DNA of 64,000 nucleotides from Paralithodes platypus (GCA_032716605.1 CM064519.1:33084113-33148112), one strand, 5' to 3'. Shown: positions 26,666 through 39,854, counted from the first letter of the stretch. Program-made: numbers and translations. The notes: a model not told the origin generated them from the sequence alone.

Positions 26666-26883
26666 TTAACCCCTTCTGTACCGGCGACGTCTTTTTAGTT
26701 TTATTCTAGCTTTATTTAGACGATTTAGTGCAGTTTAAAAAGAATCTGTGACAGTAAAAAAGGTTAAGAGAGATATATCTAAGACCGTTAATTGCCGGAG
26801 GCCCTTTATAATCTGAATAAAATCGTCTAATAGTTGCCAAATTATAATGAGAAAAACATCGTCGCCGGTACCGAAGGGGTTAA
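26666..26883. mobile_element. piggyBac-like MITE, copy B
   Basis: It starts TTAACCCCTTCTGTACCGGC and ends GCCGGTACCGAAGGGGTTAA, giving TIRs of about 32 bp with a few mismatches and TTAA ends. Inside, tattctagct and tagacgattta on the left are mirrored by atcgtctaatagttgcc on the right. The length (218 bp) almost equals copy C (217 bp). Confidence 0.87.
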
Positions 26884-27051
26884 TAGATCTTGTTTCCAAA
26901 GTAATAATATTAAATAATATCTCAAAATCTAGGCTTTCAAAAATGGTATTGAAGAACAGGAATGTAGGGACGGGAAGACTATACAAAAAATATATGCTTA
27001 CTTTATATACATTAGTCACCTCTCTTTCCATCGCTATAACTCTCCGTGTTC

Positions 27052-27151
27052 NNNNNNNNNNNNNNNNNNNNNNNNNNNNNNNNNNNNNNNNNNNNNNNNN
27101 NNNNNNNNNNNNNNNNNNNNNNNNNNNNNNNNNNNNNNNNNNNNNNNNNNN
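27052..27151. other. Assembly gap (100 N)
   Basis: Exactly 100 unknown bases, the usual placeholder for a gap of unknown size. The frames that appear to read through it are artefacts. Confidence 0.99.
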
Positions 27152-27301
27152 AGAGGAAGTCGAATACAATTGGCAGAACTCCAAAACTATAGAATGCTGA
27201 AGATACATATAAGGACGGAGAGGGAGAGAGAAACATGGAAACACACACAGTGGGGGTGAGATTTAGAGTTAACCAGAATGGTAGATATACATATACGGAG
27301 A

Positions 27302-27328
27302 AAGAGAGAGCGAGAGAGAGAGCGAGAG

Positions 27329-27374
<46 letters not shown>

Positions 27375-27380
27375 TGTGTG
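27302..27380. repeat. (GA)n microsatellite
   Basis: GA dinucleotides with GC and AA interruptions. Confidence 0.95.
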
Positions 27381-27892
27381 AGAGAAAAATAGAAAGAAAG
27401 ACAAATTAGGAGAGATTGAAAGAAAGCTATACACTGTGCAATGGCAAAAGTATGACTACGGAAAGAGTTTTTTTTCTACAGTATATGTATGAAGGAGACA
27501 AAGGGCAAAACTGTATGTAGTAAGTTGAAGTGTTGATTTGTATATTGTTGAAGAGTAAGGGATAGTCATGTGGAAGATTGTGACGGGGTAGATAGATGAA
27601 GAAATTGAGTTTTGGAAGCATTGACAGCAACAAGGCTCTCTCTGCCTCAATCGGAAATAGTTGATAGATCAGAAGATAGGTGGGCTATGGCCTCTTCACG
27701 TGAGTTTTGGAGTAATTGCGTGGTGGGTCGTTGTGAGAATCTAGAATAGGAGAGCAATACGTGAGATAGAATACTAATGACAGGGAGAAAGAATACAGTA
27801 AACTAGAATGAAAAACAATAACAGAACAACTATGTAAGGAGACACGAAAGAATGGACGTGAATAGAGTAAGATAAAATTATATAAACGGAAA

Positions 27893-27939
<47 letters not shown>

Positions 27940-28219
27940 CTGTACATATTTAGAAGTAGAAAATGGTGATTGTGAGATGTAAATGCAGGGCTTGCAAGGA
28001 TGCATAGAGGAGGTTAGAAAGGTGAGAGCTGGGAGTAAAAAGTATGACTACAAGAGGCTGGAACTTTGAAGAAGAGCCGGGTCGAAGGTAAAATGAGAGT
28101 AGCGAATTGGAAGGATGGGAAATGTGAATTGCAAGAGAGTTTCGAAGGGTAGTGAGCAGGTGGTTGGAGGAGTGAGAGCAGTAGAGGAAGGGGTGAAAGC
28201 AGGGAGATGCATAAAAAGG
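27381..28219. other. Purine-skewed sequence with a TG/GA microsatellite
   Basis: A (TG)n(AG)n tract lies at 27890-27938; the remainder is unique and gene-free. Confidence 0.5.
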
Positions 28220-28860
28220 GATCAAAGCATGGGGGGTCTTGAAGGGTGAGAGAGATGGGGTGGATGGACCGAATGGGAAGAGGAGAAGGCTTGGAGGGAA
28301 GAGAGGGAAAGGATGGAAAGGAAAGTGGCAGGGGTGATAGCAAGAGTGGGGAAGAGTTGGAGGGTTGAAAGGGAAGAATGGATGAATGGGTAGGATATAT
28401 AAGGTGGAGGACAGATATGATAGGAGATAGGACGCAGAGGGAAGGGAGAAGAGGTGTGAGTGGAGGAATGTTGGAGAAAAGAGTGGGGAAGAGAGGAGGG
28501 CTGAGTTGGGAGGGAAGGAGGGTTGATTGAAAGAGGCACAGGACTGGCGGGAAGATGGAGAATGGTTGGAGGGTTGATATGGTAAGGGTGGTAGGTGTAG
28601 GTGTATTGGATGGCTGGGGCGGGGCTAGGGATGGGATGGGAGAGCAGCGAGAGGGGATTAGGGTTGAAAGGCACAGGACTGAGACTGGTGAAGAGTTGAT
28701 ATGGTAGGGTAGGTGTATTGGATGGCTGGGGAGGGGAGGGGAGAGCAGGAGAGGGAAGGAGGGTTGAAAGGCACAGACTGGAGGGGTGGAGGGGTGAGAG
28801 GGTAGGGTAGGTGTATTGGATGGCTGGGGAAGGGAGGGGAGGGGAGGAGGGTCGACCAAT
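28220..28860 (+). repeat. G-rich decayed tandem repeat (about 100-112 bp period)
   Basis: gtgtattggatggctgggg occurs at 28601, 28713 and 28811, each followed by a ggggaggg stretch and ggttgaaaggcacag. Similar ggttga and aggcacagg phrases occur earlier, from about 28500. The long pyrimidine-rich open frames on the opposite strand (up to 281 codons) are by-products. Confidence 0.85.
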
Positions 28861-28912
28861 GCACCTGGGTTAAATTATTAATCACGCACGCCCTCCATCA
28901 GGGTAGGGGGGT

Positions 28913-29239
28913 GAAGAGAGTGAGAGAGAGAGAGGGATGAGAGATGAGGAGAGAGAGAGAGGGAGAGAAGAGAAGAGAGAGGTGAAGAGAGGAGAGAGGA
29001 GGAGAGAGAGGAGAGAGAGGAAAGAGAGAGAGAGAGAGAGAGAGAAGAGATGATCGAGGAGACGGAGGGATTGAGAGAGAGAGAGACCGAGAGAGTAGAG
29101 AGAGAGAGGAGAGGATGAGAGAGAGAGTGAACATAGAGGGGGAGAGAGAGAGAATGGCGAGAGATATGAGGATAGGACAGGAGAGGACGAGGAAGGGAGA
29201 GGAGAGAGAAGGGAGAGGAGAGGGAGAGGAGAGAGAGGA

Positions 29240-29317
<78 letters not shown>

Positions 29318-29321
29318 GAGA

Positions 29322-29361
<40 letters not shown>

Positions 29362-29396
29362 GAGAGAGCGAGAGCGAGAGAGAGAGTGTGTGTGAG
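28913..29396. repeat. (GA)-rich microsatellite, interrupted
   Basis: Nearly 480 bp of GA dinucleotides with GGA, GACA and GAAGA interruptions; the purest block is at 29237-29310. Confidence 0.97.
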
Positions 29397-30334
29397 ATAT
29401 GGGGGGCAAGTATCCCTTCTCCTCCCCCTACCTACCTCTCCCCTCCTCACCGCCCCCTGACCCTCCCCCATCCCCCCCTCACCCTACTGTCTGGTTCAAT
29501 ATGGTAGTCTGAATCTACAATCGCTACTCACTCACTCTTTCACTCACCGACTATATTGGTTATATCAAAATATGGCCATGTGTATAGTTGGTCAAATGAG
29601 TGATATCGCAACGCCAAGTTTTTTGTATTACAACAAATGGCGTCAGACACTTACCAGATTCAACAAGATACATTAATTTGTTTGGCCAAGTACCTAGCAG
29701 TAAACTATTATCAGCGCACTAAATAGGGTAGGATAGATATATTAGAACCTTTTATTGGTCTTGCCTATATGGTAGGTTAGGTAAATATGGAAGGCAGAGA
29801 CAAGAAGCATACGTATGACGATAATATCCGTGATACTGAAACTCACAAACCTATCCAACTAACCTCTTATTCCAAGTCTAGCCAAGTTATCTATCTCCCA
29901 ATCCCTCAAACCTAAATTCTATCCATCTCCCGGTTCAATCCTAACTATGTAAACTACCTCCCATTAAACTATTCCAACTAATTAACTTACCTCCCATTCA
30001 AATGTTGACGAGCTAATCCACCTATCCCCGCATTCTTAATTACAAAACTAACTTCAATATCTCCAAACATAATTTCCACTTCGATTTTAAACATAATATC
30101 CACTCATTCTTATCTGTATATATTGCCCACCCCCCCAGCCTAGCCAAATAATTCCTATCCTAAGCCCACCAACCCAAGCAACCCACCTCTGAAAACCCAA
30201 GCCAAGCCTAACCCCCATCCGACCCACCTCCCAGCAGGGCCCAGTCAACACACACACACACACACACGCCAGCCCCGTGATCTACGAGGGTAAATTGTAA
30301 ATTGTGTCCCTCCCCCGGGGTAAGTGAGCGTCTC
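29397..30334. other. Unique C-rich flank, no gene
   Basis: Includes ccaccc-type pyrimidine patches and a short CA tract (30249-30268). The segment 29850-30200 has irregularly repeated aacctaaccc and ccaactaa phrases but no clear unit. Confidence 0.45.
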
Positions 30335-31110
30335 TCGTGCAAGGGGAAGAGGGAAGAGGAGGAGGAGGAGCAAGAGGAAGAGGAAGAGAGAGAGAGAATG
30401 AGAGGAGGAGAAAAGAAGAAGAGGAGAGGACGCGAGAAACGAAAGGGAGCAAAGAGAAAAAAATAGAAGAGGTGAGGAAGGGACGAAGGAGAAATGATAA
30501 TAGTAAGAGGTATAATAAGAAGGTGGCAATAGAGCGAGTGAAAAGATGAAATGAGCAAGAATGATAGAAGATGACTAAGAAGAAGAAAAGAGGGACAAAG
30601 GGGAACAGATAAATGGTAAGAACAAGTACACTAGATTGACAGAAATGGAAGAGATATGGTGAACTAATAAGAAGAGGAAGAGAGGGAGAGAGAGGCAAAG
30701 GTAAAGCGAGTACAAAGAAAAGTGCATGATGGACGAAAGAGAGATGGATAAATAGTAAGAGAAAGAAGAAGAGGATGATGTGAACGAAAGCATTAAGGTG
30801 AAAATGGAGCATGGATATGAGAGAGAAGGAGAGAGAGAGAGACAGAGAAAATGAATGTGAGAGGGATGAAGGAGAGATGAACAAATAGTAAGAGGACAAA
30901 AGAGGATGAAAACAGCGAAATGAGATACACGAATTAATAAGAACGGAAAAATCGATAATTGAGAACAAAGGTAGGGTAAGAAAGTAAAACGAGACAGAAA
31001 GTGTTTCTGAAATGCAAAGAGGAGGGAAAAGGACACAATGGAAACAGAGATGGAATAAACTAACGCCCTGTATATAACAAAGAGCAAGGGTGAGTAGGAA
31101 GGAAGGGCAT
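30335..31110. repeat. Purine-rich low-complexity DNA (GA/GGA/GAAA)
   Basis: The plus strand is almost all A and G. It yields a 296-codon minus-strand frame rich in F, L and S, which I reject as a gene. Purine skew weakens to the right, through to about 31850. Confidence 0.75.
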
Positions 31111-31980
31111 GCTATGTACTGTACTGTATATGCATGAAGAAGAAATCGGAGTATAAATTTAACACGAGGCAACTTGAAGAAATAACAAAGCGGGGAGAGG
31201 GAATACTAAGGGAAATACTAAGAATAGAGAGAAGTGTAAGAAATGGGAAGAGGAACAAAACAGAGGAGAGTCCTATAAAACATAAAAGGAGAACAATTAT
31301 CGAAAACAAAACAGATCAAGGCATTTTTAAACAAACGAAACAAGGATTTGTATGAACTGTAAATTTACAAAAAATACAACTTTTTACTAAGATAAATAAG
31401 AGATAGGCCTATATACGAAGAATAAAAATATGAACGTGGCTCAAACGAAAATCGAAGACAATTTTAAATTGAAAATAACTGCATATGATAAAGGCTAACA
31501 TGGCAAACTAAGTAACGTAAAATGATACTAATAGAAAGAAAAGAGACTATGGGAAAAATAATCAAGGGAACTTGAGGAACCAAGGACAGAACAATGTTGG
31601 ACAAAAAAGGTAAACATGAAAACAGAAAAAAACAAAACAGGAAGAACACTTTGAACAGAAGAAGAGAAACTTCAGGGGGGAAAAACAGAATAACTTAAAA
31701 GGAGAAATTTGGAGGGTGAGGGGCGAACGTAAGGAGACAAAAAGGGAGCTCTGGGGAAATGCATTTGGAAGAAACGAGTCGAGTAGTAGACGAGAGGGCT
31801 CCAGAAATAAAGACGTAAGAAATAAATAAGTGAAGACTTTAAACAACATAATTGGCTAATGCATTGGCTAATACCAAGGAGTAATGTGCAATACAAAACT
31901 TCCTTTGCAAAAACAAACTGACTGTAATAGCTCAACAACTACTTTTGATTGCGGTTGTATATGTATACTGTATATATATA

Positions 31981-32133
<153 letters not shown>

Positions 32134-32912
32134 AAAGAAAGAGAGAGTATGGAAATAAAAGTAACATTACAATGGTATCCCAATTATGGAAAACAACGAT
32201 AAACAAGATTATTGCAAGGACTAATAGTAAGGCTCTAAGTGATAAGTAATACATACAACTAGTCGAGAGTAGAACAGGAAGCATCGAATGGACAAAAACA
32301 AATACAAATTAAAATATCATAATAAACAAGGAAGGTGCACGAACACAAACAATGTAGCCCATAAATAAACACACCCTAAAATGGCACCGAAGACAAATAC
32401 ATAAAATATGCATATAATAATAATAAAGCAGCCCTGGAGAGAAATTAAGACACCCCTGGGGTCAACACAAGGTAGACGAGAAGAAAGGGTCAGGTGAACA
32501 TGAAAACAAAACTATATGCATCAAGAAAAAGGCAAGATAAATCTATAGAGAGAAGCAGAGAAGAAAAAGATAAATTGTAATAAATAGGAAGAAAATGGTA
32601 AACAAATATTAAGAAGGAGCACATAATAATTTATACCAAAGAATAAATTCATGTAGTGGATTATACATTCCGAAACAGACACATAGCACAACAAACAAAT
32701 ATAGAAGTATAGACATTGTGCGAAATGGGAAGCAAATGTGCTGAATAAATATGGACAGAGTAGTATAAAGTATGAAAGGAAAATGAACATGAGACAAATA
32801 GAAGAAGGTAAGGAAGGCATATAATTGAATAAGACATACAGATGAGGGATAGAAAATCACATAAGTAAGGGAAAATCATGACATTAATATAATGGTACTC
32901 TGTGTGTAGGTG

Positions 32913-32913
<1 letters not shown>
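32134..32913. other. AT-rich unique flank, no gene
   Basis: No coding or element signal apart from isolated AT-rich phrases. Confidence 0.5.
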
Positions 32914-32969
<56 letters not shown>

Positions 32970-32983
32970 GTGTGTGTGTGTGA
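32914..32983. repeat. (TG)n microsatellite
   Basis: TG dinucleotides with a TGTA interruption near 32956. Confidence 0.97.
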
Positions 32984-33204
32984 AGGAGTTCCAGCAAAGA
33001 GAAAATAGGATAGGGAACAGAATAAAACAGAGCATTAAACGTCACTACAAAACGCGAGAAGGCGAAGAGAGGTTTACACATAGAAAGCAGGGAGACAGAG
33101 ATAAAAGGACAGAGACAGAGAGAGACAGAGCAGGGGGAAGACAGAGACAAAGCGGTGACAACATCACCTTGGTAATCCGACGGGGACCCAGGTGCTGTGA
33201 TGTA

Positions 33205-33600
33205 CAGTATGTGTGATGAACATGTGCCCACACTCTCCTTTAGTCTTTATTATGTACTAAATATATATATATTGTACATATATCACATTCTTTCTTTAAA
33301 ATCCTACTTTTCATTCTAACTACTGCATTCCGTTATTAACTTGCTGATAATACTGTATACTGTATATGTGTGTGATGAAGATATGCCCATACTTTCCTTT
33401 AGTCTTTATTGTGTACTAATGATTTATTCTTATTATATACAGTACACCACATTCTTTCTTTAAACTCTTACTTTTCATTCTCCCCACTGCGTTTCCTAAT
33501 GTACTTGCTAATATATAATATATACTGTATAATTATTTATATTATGTGTGTGATGAACATGTGCCCATACTCTCCTACTATCTTTCTTCCTATACCAACT
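33205..33600 (+). repeat. Three-copy decayed tandem repeat (about 160-178 bp)
   Basis: gtgtgatgaacatgtgcccaca is found at 33211 and, with changes, at about 33370 and 33548, each followed by ctctcctttagtctttat-type text. cacattctttctttaaa and acttttcattct recur between them. More distant relatives of the pyrimidine-rich half may continue to about 33900. Confidence 0.8.
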
Positions 33601-34220
33601 ATATCCTATTGTATACACTCTATTCCTTCTTCCTACACGAACCCTTTTATCTATTCCAGCTAATTTTACTATTATATTGTCTAAAATCTCTATTCCTACA
33701 CAAACCTTATCTTCTATCCCAGCTGTTTGTTTATATATATCACACTGTATTTCATGTCCTCTTCTCTCTTTTACCTATTCCTTTGCCATTATAATCATGC
33801 TCATTTGTAGGGGGGAAGAAGATAATCCATTCCCTATTATATTACCACATTATACCACACTTCTGTTTATCTCATATTATTTTAGTCTATGATTACTATT
33901 CAGTACACAACTTTGTTTAATATACGGTACTTTCTTCACTTGGTATTCTACATATTATCCCTTCTACTTCAAGCAAATACTTCACACACATAAAAAAAAA
34001 AAAAAAAATCATACTTCTATACCTAGTATTTTTCTTTTTACTTTTCATTTTGTTCCACCATTAAATTATCCATCTATGCCTTTTTTTTCTAGTTCAGCTA
34101 CCAGTACATCATGTTCAGTCTTTTATTATGCTATACCATATAATTCTGTTTACACCTACTGTTTACATTTCTACTACATAATCGTCCCTACATCTAGTAT
34201 TTATATGCGCCAGGTTCATT

Positions 34221-34350
34221 CTTTTATAACTTTGTATGCTCGGTATCTTTTATAACTTTGTATGCTCGGTATCTTTTATAACTTTGTATGCTCGGTATCT
34301 ATTATAACTTTGTATGCTCGGTATCTTATATAACTTTGTATGCTCGGTAT
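34221..34350 (+). repeat. Five-copy 26-bp minisatellite
   Basis: Units begin at 34221, 34247, 34273, 34299 and 34325 and share ataactttgtatgctcggta; only the ct-t/a-tat junction varies. Confidence 0.97.
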
Positions 34351-34353
34351 CTT

Positions 34354-34905
34354 GCCGATATATTTTCTACCTAATAGCTATTTCTCTAACTCAATCCACA
34401 TCTTACTGTTTCTTACACTGTATATTAATGATCATCTTGTATCAATTTAATCTCGTATATCCTACTCTCTAATTTGTTTGCTACTCATGTACTCCCAGCT
34501 CTTACTTCAGTTCTGTGGAAACTAGTAAAGCGATAACTCTAGAACCATATATTAGGCAACACTGATCTACTAGAAGAACTAAGGCTGTTTCCTTTTTGTT
34601 TTCAGAGCAGCCAATGGTATAAATGTTGTTAGTGTGTCCATGATGTCGTGCTTGTTTTAAGCTGTCCCAATCACAGAATAGGCCAAATTCAATATACGAA
34701 GCACTATACAAAATATCAGCCAATCATTTAAGGACTCTTATCAGGTGCATATTCTTCACTACCTACGAACTATTTATAAACGCTTCCCAACTCCCAACAC
34801 TTATACACTGCTGCAGCAACATCTCATGATCCATATACTGGTGCGAGGGTTCCATAAACAAACACGCAGTAATAGCCACTCACAACATATTTGATGCATG
34901 GCCTG
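34354..34905. other. Unique flank, no gene
   Basis: Complex AT-rich DNA; a 73-codon minus-strand frame at 34723-34502 matches nothing I recognise. Confidence 0.5.
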
Positions 34906-34913
34906 GTTACAAG

Positions 34914-35146
34914 CAGTATTGCCAACTTAGCCTTTTTCCGCTTTACATAATATTATGCTATAATTGAACAGCTATTACTCATTACTGGCATATAAATAAT
35001 ATAATAATATGAACTCTACCAATATTCTAGAGCCTATGCCATTTTTTCTAGTGATATTATAGAGATATTTGGGGTTTTCTAGCAATATGGGAAATTAATT
35101 ATGGTCTAGCGGGGATCTGGCGAGTTTTTAGCGGTTGGCAACACTG
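34914..35146. mobile_element. hAT-like MITE with 8-bp target duplication
   Basis: The left end is CAGTATTGCCAAC and the right end is GTTGGCAACACTG, a 13-bp inverted repeat with one mismatch. The flanks are gttacaag (34906-34913) and gttgcaag (35147-35154), an 8-bp target duplication with one mismatch. CAGTGTTGCCA ends and 8-bp duplications are typical of hAT elements. The 233-bp interior has no coding capacity. Confidence 0.85.
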
Positions 35147-35154
35147 GTTGCAAG

Positions 35155-37079
35155 GTCATTCGCCCACAAGTCTTTTCGCTCATACTTGAGTCCATTGGCT
35201 CACATGAAGTCGTTTAAGTAAACCTAGGTTAAATTTGGTTAAGCTAAAGTGAGTTAGGCTAAGTGAATGAAAGGATTTGTGAACGAAATAGAATGCAAAT
35301 GTCAATGTTCGGGCCACACACTCTGCATGTTTCTCTAGGATTTTACACTCAATATATATCACTTTTTTATACGATTACTGTAATTACCTATATTACCGTA
35401 ATCAACATTAGGTAAGCTGAACAAATGTTAAATGCATTTTGCTTACTTTTAGTCAGATTAGGATGACAATTTGGCAGCATGCAAGAGGACAAGCTTCTAG
35501 ACATACTTGAGAATTAATGCAACATAGACGGTGGGCACGAGATGGAATCGGTCTATCATCTTGATTTTCATCTACACTGAATTCATGTTAACAAACATCA
35601 GTAAATTCCACTTCATTACAAAATATGCATTGGATAATTTGCATTCAACTATTAAATATCTAGGAAGGTGTCAAGCGTTCAAATTATTAAGTTATTTTGT
35701 TATATATTTCATATATGGTTGAAAATATATCTTAACAGTTTCGAAAAGCTTGAAGTGCTCTATACTCGAGTTGCATAACTATGGGGGGTGTTGGGATAAT
35801 TCTTTATAACAAGATGACCTTTATTTATTCATGTAATTATTGCCACACTTATGTATACAGCCAAGGAATACCGTCTCAAATTATTCCCACATAAAACTAT
35901 TAAAAGTCTGTTTGCTTGTATTTGTCTCGAAAACATATATATACAAACATTATTTCAATCCTCTTTACACTGTTACGACTGTTACTTCCCTTTATACACC
36001 AGCCAAGTTTCTAATTTGGTCTAGAAAGTATCTCCAAGTCAAAAGGCCTAAGAAGAATTGCTAGCCATCAATTCAGCTCCAAAGCTAATTAACCTATAGT
36101 GCGATAACCCTTCTAACGAGCTCCCTCGCTGAATGAGAAGTGCTGCTTATGGCCTCTGTAAATACACAACCATAAGCATCCATCAGAAGTTCGTTAGCAT
36201 AAAATTTCGTTACAGTAAATCCTCGACGATTTAGAGTGTGGGTGAGAAAGGGTCTGGTTGGCTGGAGGTGCTATTGTACCGTACAGTATAGAGTGGTGTG
36301 GCTAAGTTATATCGGCCCTCTAGTTCTTCTCTATATAAAGGAGTGAGTTACATTTACTTTGACCCGGTCCATCCGTTTCAATAGCTATCTATCTATCTAT
36401 TTGTCCATCTAACTATCTATCTATCTATCTATCTATATCATTATAATCTTTTATACTTATATGTTTTTATTGGCTGACTGGTGTATTTTGGCTTTCGTTA
36501 TTATCAACTAGCAAATTTGAGCTAATCTTAAATTTGCTTATCTGTTGCGTATTACTATTATTATCTTAGTTTTGTTATGATTATGAAAGATATTGGACTT
36601 TTTTAAGAATAGTTTTTACTTCTCTTGATCGTATAGCCTAATTGGTGTTCGAAATTATTTAGAACTGGGTTATGGTTCCTCAGACAGTAACTTCCATAGA
36701 TAATCACCCCCTCTGGTATGTATGGGCCTAACCTATGATGGACGGCACACATATATCTCTTATCTATGAACAATATATTGTGTTGTTAGTACGGGAATAA
36801 TAATTTCCTATTCTTTATCTTTAACATTTGCATACATAAATGAGAAGAGGAATAAATAACACAAACAAATTGTTGTTTACAGTACACACAGTACATTATA
36901 TTGCTAATATTAATTTTGCTCAATAGTTATTATAATATTAACATGCGAAGCTAACAAAAGCTTCATGCACAGCTATTATTTGGGTGTCCGGAAACTAATT
37001 ACAGTCTAAAATGAATGCAACACTGAAAACCACATAGATTAAATTAATAATCTTTACTGACGAAGGAGGCACGAATTCT
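35155..37079. other. Unique AT-rich flank
   Basis: A TATC microsatellite lies at 36386-36437. Otherwise complex sequence without recognisable exons or elements. Confidence 0.5.
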
Positions 37080-37330
37080 GTACACGTCTGGCCACCCACC
37101 CGAAATTCAGTGTATCCGGTGGAAACATTTAATTTTCCTGCGTGAGTTATTGTTTTGGTGAATCAGCTGACGTCCTCCAAGTGCGCCACAACAGCCCGCC
37201 ATAAAGCTTGGGCCCAGGGTCATAAGTTTCGCGCGTTTTCTCCGGGGGCTTCTGCGCTAGACTCTTGTAAACCGCCACATGAGCCTTTATGGCAGCAAAT
37301 TCGATCGGTAGATATATTCTAGAAACATTT
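37080..37330. promoter_or_regulatory. Candidate Ubx upstream regulatory block
   Basis: A repeat-free, GC-balanced island about 17 kb upstream of the Ubx start codon. It carries GCCATAAAG twice in opposite orientations (37198-37206 and 37293-37285), combining a PHO/YY1 core with a posterior-Hox-like ATAAA, and a gctgacgtc ATF/CREB-like site (37165-37174). The function is inferred. Confidence 0.3.
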
Positions 37331-37939
37331 CAAGGATTCCTGTGCACTGGCAACATGGCAGCATTTATATCCCTATATCTAGTTTAATTCAAACATGAGT
37401 ATAATTTGGAAGCTGTCAGAGCACAACTAGCAATGAAAATATGACCATAAAAACGAGCGGTATTTAACTTTAATGTGGGAGTCGAGACCTTCACCTTGAG
37501 GGAGGCCAGACAGACACTCACCCCACACCCCTTGCTGAGGTAAGGTGGACGTTGCGACATGGGATTTATAAACTGACATATATATTTTGTCAAGCGACTA
37601 AACAAAGTATATCTGCTCTATTTCGCTATCACATTTACTTGATTGATATGTCAAGCGCAGTGAAATTAGTCAAGTAATTAGCCAGAAGTTAGCCAATTGA
37701 CCAACATAAATTGGCCAAAGCTGATAATTATGCATAGCTGAAATATCTGGTAAATATCCACCAACGTTGTTATGTCATAATCGCCATTCATGGCAAAATA
37801 GTGCTGGGCCAATCCTTGTTAACCAGTTGATCACTCTCATCTTTCTCATAATCCAAGAATTCCACCAAATACCTCCACTTCTGAACTAATGTCTGCTACG
37901 CTCCTTACCCAATTATTCCTATTCAACTTCCCACCCAAG
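37331..37939. other. Unique flank, no gene
   Basis: Nothing recognisable; a few caa/ttagccaa-type phrases recur at 37640-37725. Confidence 0.45.
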
Positions 37940-38860
37940 TAGTATTCAACCAACAACTTCCATCTAACGCCAAGCACCCCCATTTCCACACTATTCCAAT
38001 TCCCCTCCTAACCCAATTTCCAACATCCAGTTCCCACCATCAAGTATCTTCTAATCCCCTTAGCCTTTCTTTTCTAACCACGGCTAGCTTTAAACCCTAA
38101 ATATCAGTTAACGTCTCACAACGCAAGCTTGCAACCAGCTCCAGTATCCCATCTAACCCAAACTCGCCATCGTCAGCTAATGCTAGCAGCCCCCCCCCCC
38201 TCCCCTTGCAGTCATCTTTATATACCGCATCAGGATACAACCCAAACATGTAATCCCTAAATACTCTCAAAAGCTTAACACATCTGCAATACCTTTCAAC
38301 TAATCCCAACTCCCCTTCTAACCCAAAATCGCTCCCACCAGTTTCCACCATCAATTCTCTCTTAAACCCTCTTGCCATCATATCTAGGCCGCAACTATAC
38401 ATAACCCCTAATGTATATCCCGATACTCTCAAACACCTCACACATCTACAATAGCTCTCAAATAACCCTAGTGTCCCTTCTAATTCCAAAAACATCCTCG
38501 CCAGCTATGTCGATCTAGTCTATACACCAAACTTCCTGCCCTATAAGCCTCAACTACAGACAACCCCCAAATAAGAAGACCAAATACCCTCTAGCACATT
38601 ATATATCTAGCTCTCATCTAGCCCCTCTAACTCAAATTCGCCCTTCCATACCCCTCCATTACTTCTACACCCAACTTTCCTTCCCTCTCACGCTTCAACT
38701 ACAGCTAAACCCCAAATTCAAACCCCACACACTATCCAACACTTCGCATATCTAGCCCTCATTTAGCCCCTCTAACCCAATTTCACCCACTCCAGTTCCC
38801 ACCATCAATGTTCTATTACACTTTCCTTCCCGCTTATTCCGACCCCACCCCCAACTTCCT
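37940..38860 (-). repeat. Decayed satellite of about 145-165 bp units
   Basis: Minus-strand units each begin near gggttagaaggggattgg-like text and continue with a ggtattgcagatgtgttaag-like phrase and a second half containing gggaactgg or ttgatggtgg. At least six units can be traced (about 38780, 38620, 38490, 38325, 38160 and 38010). Two adjacent units happen to keep one reading frame open (38495-38097, with FGLEGELGLVERYCRC and LELEGTLGLFESYCRC as repeated words); see findings. Confidence 0.75.
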
Positions 38861-38912
38861 CTATCCAACCCACCAGGCAGCTCCCCCCCATTCCCGGGAG
38901 TATAAGCCCGCC

Positions 38913-38913
<1 letters not shown>

Positions 38914-38944
<31 letters not shown>
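38914..38944. repeat. Poly-C tract
   Basis: Thirty-one consecutive C residues. A short CT- and GA-rich patch follows near 39109-39150. Confidence 0.98.
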
Positions 38945-38947
<3 letters not shown>

Positions 38948-39854
38948 CAGGCCATAAAGATATTGCTGGTAGGCCTAGAGAGTGGGCCGGCAGAGACGTG
39001 TATCCCTGTCACATAATTCACCACCTCCATTACGCTCCACAGAATTGAGGTACAGGGAGGAATTTCGTATACACATAAATTGCTGATCGAGTAGATTGTA
39101 ACACGGGGGGTGAGAGAGATAGAGAGAGCGAGAGCGAGAGAGAAAGAGCCCAGATGAAAAATTAAATGGATTTGTTGGCCACGCATAATATGGTAATTTT
39201 CTGGTTATGTATGAAAGTGTAATAACAATAGGAACGTGGAATTCCGATGTGCTTTGTTAATGCTGATAGTTTTCTACTTCTTGAACTTCATCCTTAATAC
39301 AAATATGTGATGAAATCTGGGTTTCTTTAGCATACATTATATAAAGCATTACCCATACATTTATAAAAGACATGTGTCGAAAATTAAAGTAAAGTAGAAA
39401 CTTAACCAATATAATAATACATGAAGGGGAAGAACTATTTATAAATACAGTGATATCATAATGTAATATATATTCTTCACGTCGGGCCACTCGGAGACAG
39501 AAAAGTGATCAAGAGAAACATTTGTTGGGACTGTATGAAGAAAGAGTTTTTCATTAGTCAACCCTCATTATCTCATGATTGAGTAATGTATAATTTAAAA
39601 CTGATATATATTGCATAGGTCGGCGAAATACACATTAAAAGTTTCATTCAAATTAACACCAATACACACAAATGAAACATGTAGTTCATAAACAGTTTGT
39701 ATGTTTTTCACTGGAATCATAATGGTCTAGTTCGGCCTATAGAAGAATTGGTTTGGGGTTGCTATACAGGAATAGCCAGAAAATACGTAGTGTGTATGTT
39801 ATCATATCATCCCTTGGGTGCGGTACATCATGTTTCTAATGTGTCCACTGAGAC
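38945..39854. other. Unique flank, no gene
   Basis: Complex AT-rich sequence; one GCCATAAAG match at 38951-38959 and a GA tract at about 39112-39147. Confidence 0.5.

Noticed and set aside
26735..27434. Frames reading across the N run
   Set aside because: They span a 100-base assembly gap of unknown content and length.
28014..31172. Minus-strand frames of up to 296 codons rich in S, L, P and F
   Set aside because: They arise from purine-skewed, stop-poor low-complexity DNA; no domain, no start context, and composition follows the repeats.
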